A stretch of 64,000 bases of DNA from Pseudoalteromonas ulvae UL12 (GTDB lineage: Bacteria > Pseudomonadota > Gammaproteobacteria > Enterobacterales > Alteromonadaceae), in the NCBI RefSeq assembly GCF_014925405.1, contig NZ_AQHJ01000035.1:372001-436000 (forward strand), given 5' to 3'. The notes under the pieces are model-generated. The model was not told the DNA's origin, did no database searches, and was given only the letters and a program-made list of their open reading frames with translations. The position numbers and the translations under genes are program-made. Shown here one piece after another: positions 54,023-63,049 of this stretch. Numbering within the stretch: position 1 is the stretch's first letter; every line of letters begins with the position of its first letter.

Positions 54023-54949
54023 ATGTCTTTTTCAGGTCACTCCTTTGCCTTTTTACTCATTTTGTTGTTTGTTTGTCCCCCGACATTTGCCGAAAATAAC
54101 TCCGAAGACTCTCAAGAATCAGATACCTTAGCAAGCGTTCGTGATGGGATTAATATCCGCATGCAAAGTACGGCGCAATGGCTTGATGCGCTGATGGCGG
54201 ATGAAACGCTTGACGATAAAGCGCATGCCAAAGGATATTTGCGGCTTGGCTGGCTGCCAAGAAGTGCCGATTGGAGTAAAACTCAGGTTCGATTTACGGT
54301 GCAATTAAGCTTACCAAACTGGGAAAACCGTTTAAAACTGATCATTGATAATGATGCTGATGAGCTTAATCGGTTGCCATTTGAAACTGAAACGCCGTTT
54401 GCTAGCAATACAAATGCCGAAGATGAGGTAAATGCGGCAATTCAATATTTATATGAAAGCACAAAAAATATTGAAATAGATAACCGATTAGGGGTTTCAA
54501 GAGGGCAGTTATATGGCCGCAGTGCAGCAAAATGGCAACGTCAGATCAGTCATACACTCTATTCAGCCTCTGCTGGGCTTGAGTATTATTTTTCCGATGG
54601 GTTTGGTCAGTTCATAAAACTAGCCGCCGATAAACAATTTGATCAGCAACTATCGCTCAATTGGTCTGCCAACCTTCGTAATATTGAATCGGAAATAGAC
54701 ACTGAGTTTCGCTCAGGCCTCTATTTGAGCTACCTTCCTGATAACAAGCGCGCCATGGTCATGGGCATGAATGTTAAAGACAGCTTTGATACATTGCGCA
54801 GTTATAATCTTTCTTACCGATATCGTCAGCAGTTTAAACACAGTTGGCTTTTTTACGAAATCGAACCGTTTTTAGAATACAGAGAAGAATTTGATTACCG
54901 TGATGAAGTGGGCATAGCGGTGCGTTTAATTGGTTACTACGGCCAATAA
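54023..54949 (+). CDS. Exported protein of unknown function, probably outer-membrane associated
   Basis: 308 residues from the ATG at 54023; AAAGGAG lies 12 nt upstream, and a TTG at 54014 is an alternative start. The signal peptide (to about residue 22, ending TFA) is followed by a linker rich in Glu/Ser and a region of alternating polar and aromatic residues ([54 protein letters not shown], in parts) that suggests a beta-barrel. I recognise no named family. Confidence 0.65.
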   Translation: MSFSGHSFAFLLILLFVCPPTFAENNSEDSQESDTLASVRDGINIRMQSTAQWLDALMADETLDDKAHAKGYLRLGWLPRSADWSKTQVRFTVQLSLPNWENRLKLIIDNDADELNRLPFETETPFASNTNAEDEVNAAIQYLYESTKNIEIDNRLGVSRGQLYGRSAAKWQRQISHTLYSASAGLEYYFSDGFGQFIKLAADKQFDQQLSLNWSANLRNIESEIDTEFRSGLYLSYLPDNKRAMVMGMNVKDSFDTLRSYNLSYRYRQQFKHSWLFYEIEPFLEYREEFDYRDEVGIAVRLIGYYGQ

Positions 54950-55023
54950 ACCTTGTGATTGAACGATGTGCTTACCAGTGCCTTGTGTTAAAATACCGCG
55001 TTTTTTATTTTCAGAGAATTCCT

Positions 55024-55302
55024 ATGGCCAATACCGCCCACGCATTACACATCTTGGTTAAGCATAAAGAGCAGGCCGAAGATATTATTAAACAGTTAAA
55101 CAAAGGTGCGAAATTCCAAGTTTTAGCGAAAAAGCATTCTACCTGTCCATCAGGGAAAAGTGGCGGTGATTTAGGTGAGTTTAAACGCGGGCAAATGGTG
55201 CCACAGTTCGATAAAGTCTGTTTTTCAGGCCCAATTTTAGAACCTGTGTTAGTGAAAACTAAGTTTGGTTGGCATGTTGTTAAAGTACTTTACCGTACTT
55301 AA
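55024..55302 (+). CDS. ppiC: Parvulin-type peptidyl-prolyl isomerase
   Basis: 92 residues, the same length as Escherichia coli PpiC. The rotamase domain is complete: [15 protein letters not shown] at the start, [25 protein letters not shown] (in parts: [19 protein letters not shown]) and [12 protein letters not shown] at the end. It accelerates cis-trans isomerisation of X-Pro bonds in the cytoplasm. The start at 55024 is supported by AGAG 8 nt upstream. A strong terminator follows. Confidence 0.93.
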   Translation: MANTAHALHILVKHKEQAEDIIKQLNKGAKFQVLAKKHSTCPSGKSGGDLGEFKRGQMVPQFDKVCFSGPILEPVLVKTKFGWHVVKVLYRT

Positions 55303-55347
55303 ATAATAGATAACCAGTCACCTTATCGAGTTGATGAATTATTGAAT

Positions 55348-55374
55348 AAAAAAGCGCCTGAAGGCGCTTTTTTT
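55348..55374. terminator. Bidirectional terminator between ppiC and the giant surface protein gene
   Basis: AAAAAAGCGCC and GGCGCTTTTTT enclose a TGAA loop (55348-55373) with A and T runs on both sides. It lies 45 bp after ppiC and 21 bp after the stop of the convergent gene. Confidence 0.93.
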
Positions 55375-55394
55375 AAAGTTCAAAGACGCAATCT

Positions 55395-58300
55395 TTAAAA
55401 CTGGTACCCTAAATTTAACGATAAGGTATTGGTGTTATTCTCATTAATAAAGTACCGAGAAATTTGCAATCCAGTTTGCCATGATGGATTGATTTGGTAG
55501 TTAAGTCCAAGACCTAAAAATGGGTCGACTCCATCGAATGATTCTTTTATTGTCGTTTGAGCATACTGACTATCTGTATCACTATGCCAAACATAAGCAC
55601 CTAACGTATAACTGAGTAGCCAATCTTGATTCAATTGGGCCAGATAGGAACCTGAAAGGGTGATGCCATGTGTGAATAATGGCATATTTCTACTTTGTGT
55701 CGGAAAATAGGCATCAGGATTGAGCTGAGCACTCAGAATTCGAGTATCACTTTCACCCAAATCAACATAACCAAGCGATAAAGCCCAGCTGTTATCAAAG
55801 TGATAACTTAACTCAATGCCTCTTTGGGTTCCCGTATCATCGACCGTAATGAAGGTATCCTCATCGGGATGTTGATTGATAGATGATTCAACCTTTGATT
55901 GACCAACACTTATTTCTAACAACCAAGGAGTGTTATCCGCTGAGATTTTAGACGAAAAAATAGCCGCACTAAATATCAGGAGCGCAATAGGTGCTTTTGC
56001 CTTTTGCTTAATTAACATGACTGTCGCTAGTAGTAGTATCAATAGTGAGTTCAAGCTCCCTCCTGAATGATTTTTTATGATTACGTCTTGATATGCCTCG
56101 ACAGAAATAGTGACATAACTGGTTGATGTGAGCTGGCCATCTGAAATTTCATAACTCAAGGTGTCGATCCCCTCAAAGCCGATTTTAGGGGTATAAGTGA
56201 TACTTTGATCTGAATTAATGACAGCCGTGCCTTGCTCAGCATTAATTGATGTTATGAACAGATCTTGGTTTTCAGGATCTTCATCATTGGCTAACACACT
56301 GATGGTGATCACGGTTCTATCATTCGTCTGAGCTGTATCGGGATGTGCTATCGGAGCAAAGTTGGCATTCACAATAACTGATACCGTGGTGGAGCTTGTT
56401 CCTCCTTGGCCATCGGAGATACTGTATTGAATCGTCGCAGTGCCATAAAAGTGTGCGGCAGTTTGATAATAAAGTTGGTTATCAACAATGGAAACCGCAC
56501 CAAAATCAACACTGGCAGCACTAATCATTAATGAGTCGTCATTGTCATCATAATCATTTGTAAGCACATCAATGGTGATATCACTATTCCAATTGATCTC
56601 AATGTGATCACTGATAGCTTTAGGCTGAGTATTTTGGCTTTGATAAACAGCGACGCCACTTGGGTCGACGATAGTACCATTTTTAATACCATCCGCATCG
56701 TTTTTACCGCCATCTTGTATGGTGAGCTGAACACACCATGCGCCTTCTTGTAAACCTGCTCGCCATTGAGGATCACCAGTTGTAGGGCAGTAACCGGGCT
56801 CTCCGGCAGCAGAATGAATTGCGTTATGCTCATCAATTAAAAATTCAGTCCATTGATTGTTAATTAATTTACGATAAACCGCATTGGCAGGTATAGCACT
56901 TACTTGAGGTAAAACAATTCGATATGACTCACCTGGCGTAGGCAGACCTTCAAGAATAAAATCAAATATTCCACCTAAATTATCTGCTTCGGTATCAGTT
57001 GGAAGTTCACTCGCTAATAATTCAATGCCACCGGTTTGATTATTGGCAATGGTTGAGCCTTTTCGCATACAAATACCCGGCTCACTTTCAACAAGAAATG
57101 AATTTGATTGCATGGCTTGTTCTTGCATCACATTACATTCACTGATTGCATCGAGATAATCAGGGATACCATCTTGGTCTGAATCTTTAAAGCCTTCTAG
57201 GTGATCAGGGATTAAATCACCATCACTGTCGAGATCAGTGAGCGATGTTAACTCTGTGGTGACTTCTAGGTAAATTGTTTTTTTACTAGATAATGCTGGC
57301 TCTGCGTTATCCGTGGCAACGAATTCGACAGTATAAATTCCCGGTAATAACCCCGTTGGATTAAAAGTAAAGGTTTCGTCATCGCTGGAGATATTAATGA
57401 TATTTTCTGAATCTGTATGCCATGCTAAGGTTACGACATCATATTCATTAGGATCGTTAACCTGACTGGTTATTGATACTGTTTCATTTGAATTGGTGAG
57501 CACGTTTCGTTGTTGTCCCGCTTGTATGACTTGATAATCAATAACTGGCGGTAAGTTGTGTTCGACAATGGTGATGGTTTGTTGTGCGTTATCGCTGATA
57601 TTTTGACCTTCATTTAGCGTGATTATAATCGTTTCATTCGCTTCACTGATCCCATCATCAAATGTGTTAACACTTAGGTAGGTTTTTGTGCCTTCATTAA
57701 ACGTCACTTCTCCATCGATTAATGCATGATCAGCTCCTGTCGCTGTGCCACTTACGGCATAGGAAACAGTGAAAGGGTAACTTGCTGGCTGTCCGTTTAA
57801 GTGAAAAGTGACCTGATGAGTTGACCCTTCCGTTATTGCAATATCTCGGTCAATTGAAATTAGCGGATTGACAGTGACTGTCTGTTTAACAATTGTCTGC
57901 CTATTGTCAGCATCTACAGCTTGCCAAAAAACTGAGTGTGCGCCTGGGCGAAAATGTGTCCTAGGATTTATTAACGAGACAGCAAGAGGGTTACCTGCTT
58001 GATCTGTTGCAGTGGCGACACCTAAATCCACTTTTGTCATTAGGCCTGTCGCATTAACAATAAGATCGTCAGGTACATTTAAGTGAGGGTGCAGATCCAT
58101 TTGACTGTCTTTAATGTGCAGTGTCACGCTTGTTGCCGATAATTTGTCTTCAACATCTGTAATACTGTACATCAGAGTAACAGTATTAGAGGTACCCGCT
58201 AATGCTTGATAGAGTATCTTGTTATTTTCAATGGATACATTTCCAATCTCTGCAGACACACTCGCGAGTCTAAGTTCATCCTCGTCCACATCAATATCAT

Positions 58301-61300
58301 TCGCCAATACGTCTAATTCGTAACGTTCAGAAGCGTCAAATGGTAACGTTATATTATCAGCGACAGCGATTGGCGCGTCATTCTCAGGGTTAATCGTTAT
58401 GGTAATTAAAGAGCTGTCAGATGTTAACTCCTGATCGAAGGCATGGTATGTGATGGTATCTACACCATGTACATCTTTATTCGGTGTATAAAGCCACTGA
58501 TCACCCGACTGGGAGAGTGTTCCTTTTGTTGGTTGTTTAACAACAACAAATGAAAGCGCATCTTGATCGATATCGTGCCCTTTAGGATGAAAATACACGC
58601 CTTGATCTTCTTTTGTATTGAATGATAAATCTTCAGATGTAGGTTTATCGTTGACGTTCTTGACAGTAATTGAAAATAACGGCAACTGGGCTGTTTGGGT
58701 TTTATCTGTTACAGATAATTCAATATCGTATGTAGTGCCAACATCGTCATTGCTTGGCGTACCTGAGAGGCGACCCGTTTGTGTGTCAAAACTAGCCCAG
58801 CTTGGTTTATTGGTAATTGAAAATGTAAGCGTATCGCTAAGATCTTCATCGTGAGCGGTCGGGGTAAACTGGTACTGCATATCTTCATTCACTGACGTTT
58901 GCGGAGTACCTGAAATAGTCGGCGCATCGTTGGTATTAACCACTGTTAGCGAAAAAGGAGGCAAAGAAGTTTGTGCAAGTAAATCCTTCACGCTGATAAC
59001 AATGTTAGTGGTTTCGACAATGGTGATGGTTTGTTGTGCGTTATCGCTGATATTTTGACCTTCATTTAGCGTGATTATAATCGTTTCATTCGCTTCACTG
59101 ATCCCATCATCAAATGTGTTAACACTTAGGTAGGTTTTTGTGCCTTCATTAAACGTCACTTCTCCATCGATTAATGCATGATCAGCTCCTGTCGCTGTGC
59201 CACTTACGGCATAGGAAACAGTGAAAGGGTAACTTGCTGGCTGTCCGTTTAAGTGAAAAGTGACCTGATGAGTTGACCCTTCCGTTATTGCAATATCTCG
59301 GTCAATTGAAATTAGCGGATTGACAGTGACTGTCTGTTTAACAATTGTCTGCCTATTGTCAGCATCTACAGCTTGCCAAAAAACTGAGTGTGCGCCTGGG
59401 CGAAAATGTGTCCTAGGATTTATTAACGAGACAGCAAGAGGGTTACCTGCTTGATCTGTTGCAGTGGCGACACCTAAATCCACTTTTGTCATTAGGCCTG
59501 TCGCATTAACAATAAGATCGTCAGGTACATTTAAGTGAGGGTGCAGATCCATTTGACTGTCTTTAATGTGCAGTGTCACGCTTGTTGCCGATAATTTGTC
59601 TTCAACATCTGTAATACTGTACATCAGAGTAACAGTATTAGAGGTACCCGCTAATGCTTGATAGAGTATCTTGTTATTTTCAATGGATACATTTCCAATC
59701 TCTGCAGACACACTCGCGAGTCTAAGTTCATCCTCGTCCACATCAATATCATTCGCCAATACGTCTAATTCGTAACGTTCAGAAGCGTCAAATGGTAACG
59801 TTATATTATCAGCGACAGCGATTGGCGCGTCATTCTCAGGGTTAATCGTTATGGTAATTAAAGAGCTGTCAGATGTTAACTCCTGATCGAAGGCATGGTA
59901 TGTGATGGTATCTACACCATGTACATCTTTATTCGGTGTATAAAGCCACTGATCACCCGACTGGGAGAGTGTTCCTTTTGTTGGTTGTTTAACAACAACA
60001 AATGAAAGCGCATCTTGATCGATATCGTGCCCTTTAGGATGAAAATACACGCCTTGATCTTCTTTTGTATTGAATGATAAATCTTCAGATGTAGGTTTAT
60101 CGTTGACGTTCTTGACAGTAATTGAAAATAACGGCAACTGGGCTGTTTGGGTTTTATCTGTTACAGATAATTCAATATCGTATGTAGTGCCAACATCGTC
60201 ATTGCTTGGCGTACCTGAGAGGCGACCCGTTTGTGTGTCAAAACTAGCCCAGCTTGGTTTATTGGTAATTGAAAATGTAAGCGTATCGCTAAGATCTTCA
60301 TCGTGAGCGGTCGGGGTAAACTGGTACTGCATATCTTCATTCACTGACGTTTGCGGAGTACCTGAAATAGTCGGCGCATCGTTGGTATTAACCACTGTTA
60401 GCGAAAAAGGAGGCAAAGAAGTTTGTGCAAGTAAATCCTTCACGCTGATAACAATGTTAGTGGTTGTGCCAACATCGTCATTGCTTGGCGTACCTGAGAG
60501 GCGACCCGTTTGTGTGTCAAAACTAGCCCAGCTTGGTTTATTGGTAATTGAAAATGTAAGCGTATCGCTAAGATCTTCATCGTGAGCGGTCGGGGTAAAC
60601 TGGTACTGCATATCTTCATTCACTGACGTTTGCGGAGTACCTGAAATAGTCGGCGCATCGTTGGTATTAACCACTGTTAGCGAAAAAGGAGGCAAAGAAG
60701 TTTGTGCAAGTAAATCCTTCACGCTGATAACAATGTTAGTGGTTGTGCCAACATCGTCATTGCTTGGCGTACCTGAGAGGCGACCCGTTTGTGTGTCAAA
60801 ACTAGCCCAGCTTGGTTTATTGGTAATTGAAAATGTAAGCGTATCGCTAAGATCTTCATCGTGAGCGGTCGGGGTAAATTGGTACTGTGTATCTTCATTC
60901 ATTGACGTTTGCGGAGTACCTGAAATAGTCGGCGCATCGTTGGTATTGCTTACTTCAATGAAAAAAGTCGGTAATGAGACCGATGAATTTGAATCGCTCA
61001 CCGATATTACAACATTGTTATAAGTACCAACATGCTGGTTCAATGGCGTGCCATATAACTCACCTGTAGACGGATTAAAATTAGCCCAGTTCGGTTTGTT
61101 TTGAATGGAGAATGTGAGTGAGTCACCTACATCTTCATCATAAGCAGATGGTGTAAACTGGTAATAACTGTCTTCGTTTATTTGCGTAACTGGTTGACCA
61201 AAAATGCTCGGTGAGTCATTGGTATTAATTACGGTTAGTCTGAATGTAGGGAGAGAACTCACAAGCTGCCCGTCAGACACTGAAATAACAATATTATCTG

Positions 61301-62834
61301 TACTACCAACATGACTATTTGTCGGAATACCACTTAATTGACCATTGACTGAGTTAAATGAAACCCAAGCGGGTTTATTGGTAATACTAAAGGTTAGGTT
61401 GTCACCAGTATCTACATCATTCGCATTGGGTGTGAATGTGTAGCTACTGTCTTCTAAGACACTAGTAAGTGGTGTGCCTGAAATACTGGGCGCGTCATTG
61501 ACATTTTGTACGCTAATAGTGAATGCACCAGTACTCGCAGAACCGCCGTGATTATCAGTGACTGTGATGTTGATATTTGGGTAGTTGCCGACATCAGAGT
61601 TAGTCGGTGTGCCACTGAGTAGTCCGGCCGCGGAGAAAGTCGCCCAGCTCGGTTTATTTGTAATAGAAAATGTGTGTGTGTCTCCAGTGTCAGCGTCAGT
61701 TACTGTCGTTTGAAAAGCATAAGCGGCATCTTGGGCAATTGTTGTTGCGGGAGAATTAGTAATAACCGGCAATTGATTTGGCTGAGTCGTGGTAAATTGT
61801 CTTGTAACTGCCCACAACTCGCCTTCGGCATTGATTGCCTGCAAGTTCCAATAATATACTTGGTTGCTTTGCAACTCACTCCCAGATGGAAGTGTAAAAC
61901 TAGTTAATCCAGCATCGATAGCGTCATTTTGGTAAACAATGTTATTTAAGTTTGAATCAGTTGCGACAATTAACTTGTACGTCGCGACGTTGTCTGATGC
62001 ACTCCATGTAAACGTAGGCAGGACTATTTGGTCGGTTGCACTGGCGCTTGGCGAAGTAAGTGCAAAGGCGCCTGGCGGAGGCGAACTTACATATAAAATG
62101 CCATTATATGCAATACCCGGGTTTGGGCCCGAAACATCATAATTACTGCCATTCGGGGTGTATTTAATATTTTGTAATCGATCTAAAATCGGTGAGTTAT
62201 GAGATGTTTGGACAAACTCAGTTCCACCAGTAATGCCTATTGTTGCTTCTGTTGCCTTACTGCGTTCATTTGGTAAATCTACATAGTTGAAATAGATTTC
62301 GTTACTGCCACTGACCAATACAACTTGGATGGTACCTAAGCCTAATGTTTGGCTATAAAAACCATAATTTGAATATTGAATCGCTAAAATATCTGTGCCA
62401 AATGAGTTACTCGGGTCGTTGTGGGGGACCAATAATGATGTGACATGTTGTTTAGCATCTTTAGAGACGAGATCATCCCAAAAAACATAAAGGTTATAAC
62501 TATCTTGCCCGCTGCCCGTTAGCGTTAATTCAGAGAGGGGTTGATTGGTATAATAGGAACTAACAGGCGCAGCATCCGCTCCTGGATCACCAATATTTCC
62601 TTTTCGAAGCGCAATGACACCATTGGAGGTAATCGAAAAATGGTCAACTGTTTTACCAAACAGTTCAAAATTAAAACCAATAGGGGTTCGAATGCTCTCT
62701 GCCACGTCATCGATAGTAGAGCCGCTGGATGTGACTTGCGAATGTAATTGCGCTTGTAAATAATATGTTTCAGAGTTGGCTTTGCTAAAACCAAATATAC
62801 ACATTAGGTATACAATATAGAGAAGTTTATTCAC
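55395..62834 (-). CDS. Giant repeat surface protein with cadherin/He_PIG, Calx-beta and C-terminal beta-barrel parts
   Basis: 2479 residues. A signal peptide (1-20) is followed by a beta-rich head, a fibronectin-like unit (about 255-350) and about six He_PIG/cadherin-like repeats of about 93 residues (NDAPTISGTP, ED..YQFTP, DTLTFSI, GRLSGTPSN..VGT). A 484-residue block (791-1274) repeats exactly at 1275-1758; each copy holds He_PIG, VCBS/Ig-like, HYR-like and Calx-beta segments. A calcium-type DSDGDLIPDHLEG stretch lies near 1870, then VCBS-like units. G2258-G2259-S starts a GlyGly-CTERM-like tail, followed at M2273 by a second signal-peptide-like segment (to A2299) and an eight-strand-type barrel ending LGYQF. 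Likely an adhesin. Confidence 0.85.
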   Translation of the reverse strand: MNKLLYIVYLMCIFGFSKANSETYYLQAQLHSQVTSSGSTIDDVAESIRTPIGFNFELFGKTVDHFSITSNGVIALRKGNIGDPGADAAPVSSYYTNQPLSELTLTGSGQDSYNLYVFWDDLVSKDAKQHVTSLLVPHNDPSNSFGTDILAIQYSNYGFYSQTLGLGTIQVVLVSGSNEIYFNYVDLPNERSKATEATIGITGGTEFVQTSHNSPILDRLQNIKYTPNGSNYDVSGPNPGIAYNGILYVSSPPPGAFALTSPSASATDQIVLPTFTWSASDNVATYKLIVATDSNLNNIVYQNDAIDAGLTSFTLPSGSELQSNQVYYWNLQAINAEGELWAVTRQFTTTQPNQLPVITNSPATTIAQDAAYAFQTTVTDADTGDTHTFSITNKPSWATFSAAGLLSGTPTNSDVGNYPNINITVTDNHGGSASTGAFTISVQNVNDAPSISGTPLTSVLEDSSYTFTPNANDVDTGDNLTFSITNKPAWVSFNSVNGQLSGIPTNSHVGSTDNIVISVSDGQLVSSLPTFRLTVINTNDSPSIFGQPVTQINEDSYYQFTPSAYDEDVGDSLTFSIQNKPNWANFNPSTGELYGTPLNQHVGTYNNVVISVSDSNSSVSLPTFFIEVSNTNDAPTISGTPQTSMNEDTQYQFTPTAHDEDLSDTLTFSITNKPSWASFDTQTGRLSGTPSNDDVGTTTNIVISVKDLLAQTSLPPFSLTVVNTNDAPTISGTPQTSVNEDMQYQFTPTAHDEDLSDTLTFSITNKPSWASFDTQTGRLSGTPSNDDVGTTTNIVISVKDLLAQTSLPPFSLTVVNTNDAPTISGTPQTSVNEDMQYQFTPTAHDEDLSDTLTFSITNKPSWASFDTQTGRLSGTPSNDDVGTTYDIELSVTDKTQTAQLPLFSITVKNVNDKPTSEDLSFNTKEDQGVYFHPKGHDIDQDALSFVVVKQPTKGTLSQSGDQWLYTPNKDVHGVDTITYHAFDQELTSDSSLITITINPENDAPIAVADNITLPFDASERYELDVLANDIDVDEDELRLASVSAEIGNVSIENNKILYQALAGTSNTVTLMYSITDVEDKLSATSVTLHIKDSQMDLHPHLNVPDDLIVNATGLMTKVDLGVATATDQAGNPLAVSLINPRTHFRPGAHSVFWQAVDADNRQTIVKQTVTVNPLISIDRDIAITEGSTHQVTFHLNGQPASYPFTVSYAVSGTATGADHALIDGEVTFNEGTKTYLSVNTFDDGISEANETIIITLNEGQNISDNAQQTITIVETTNIVISVKDLLAQTSLPPFSLTVVNTNDAPTISGTPQTSVNEDMQYQFTPTAHDEDLSDTLTFSITNKPSWASFDTQTGRLSGTPSNDDVGTTYDIELSVTDKTQTAQLPLFSITVKNVNDKPTSEDLSFNTKEDQGVYFHPKGHDIDQDALSFVVVKQPTKGTLSQSGDQWLYTPNKDVHGVDTITYHAFDQELTSDSSLITITINPENDAPIAVADNITLPFDASERYELDVLANDIDVDEDELRLASVSAEIGNVSIENNKILYQALAGTSNTVTLMYSITDVEDKLSATSVTLHIKDSQMDLHPHLNVPDDLIVNATGLMTKVDLGVATATDQAGNPLAVSLINPRTHFRPGAHSVFWQAVDADNRQTIVKQTVTVNPLISIDRDIAITEGSTHQVTFHLNGQPASYPFTVSYAVSGTATGADHALIDGEVTFNEGTKTYLSVNTFDDGISEANETIIITLNEGQNISDNAQQTITIVEHNLPPVIDYQVIQAGQQRNVLTNSNETVSITSQVNDPNEYDVVTLAWHTDSENIINISSDDETFTFNPTGLLPGIYTVEFVATDNAEPALSSKKTIYLEVTTELTSLTDLDSDGDLIPDHLEGFKDSDQDGIPDYLDAISECNVMQEQAMQSNSFLVESEPGICMRKGSTIANNQTGGIELLASELPTDTEADNLGGIFDFILEGLPTPGESYRIVLPQVSAIPANAVYRKLINNQWTEFLIDEHNAIHSAAGEPGYCPTTGDPQWRAGLQEGAWCVQLTIQDGGKNDADGIKNGTIVDPSGVAVYQSQNTQPKAISDHIEINWNSDITIDVLTNDYDDNDDSLMISAASVDFGAVSIVDNQLYYQTAAHFYGTATIQYSISDGQGGTSSTTVSVIVNANFAPIAHPDTAQTNDRTVITISVLANDEDPENQDLFITSINAEQGTAVINSDQSITYTPKIGFEGIDTLSYEISDGQLTSTSYVTISVEAYQDVIIKNHSGGSLNSLLILLLATVMLIKQKAKAPIALLIFSAAIFSSKISADNTPWLLEISVGQSKVESSINQHPDEDTFITVDDTGTQRGIELSYHFDNSWALSLGYVDLGESDTRILSAQLNPDAYFPTQSRNMPLFTHGITLSGSYLAQLNQDWLLSYTLGAYVWHSDTDSQYAQTTIKESFDGVDPFLGLGLNYQINPSWQTGLQISRYFINENNTNTLSLNLGYQF
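57561..60464. repeat. Perfect 1452-bp tandem duplication inside the giant gene
   Basis: Copy 1 is 57561-59012 and copy 2 is 59013-60464, head to tail with a 1452-bp period (484 codons, frame kept). Sampled segments across both copies are identical. The junction on the protein level joins the Calx-beta ending TIVE to TTNIVISVKD. The match ends within two bases of these borders on both sides. Confidence 0.93.
60187..61023. repeat. Tandem 279-bp repeats encoding 93-residue He_PIG units
   Basis: Units at 60187-60465 and 60466-60744 are nearly identical for most of their length. A third at 60745-61023 is nearly identical over its first 200 bases and then diverges. 279 bp equals 93 codons, so each unit adds exactly one domain. 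Part of this array is also included in the 1452-bp duplication. Confidence 0.85.
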
Positions 62835-63049
62835 GAATAGCCTTATTAAATATTTAAGTACTTGAATAATAAAGGGTGCGAAGAATACATCGTTTGATTA
62901 AATATGGTAGGTACAAAGGCTATTTTAGGTTATTACATACTATTACACGGGTTACACGGTAGGAGAGCGAGAGTGATGAGGTAGGGAAAATAAGAATAAT
63001 GGCCAATTACACATTGGCCATCAGTAACAAGTATCTCGTTAAGCTGAGG

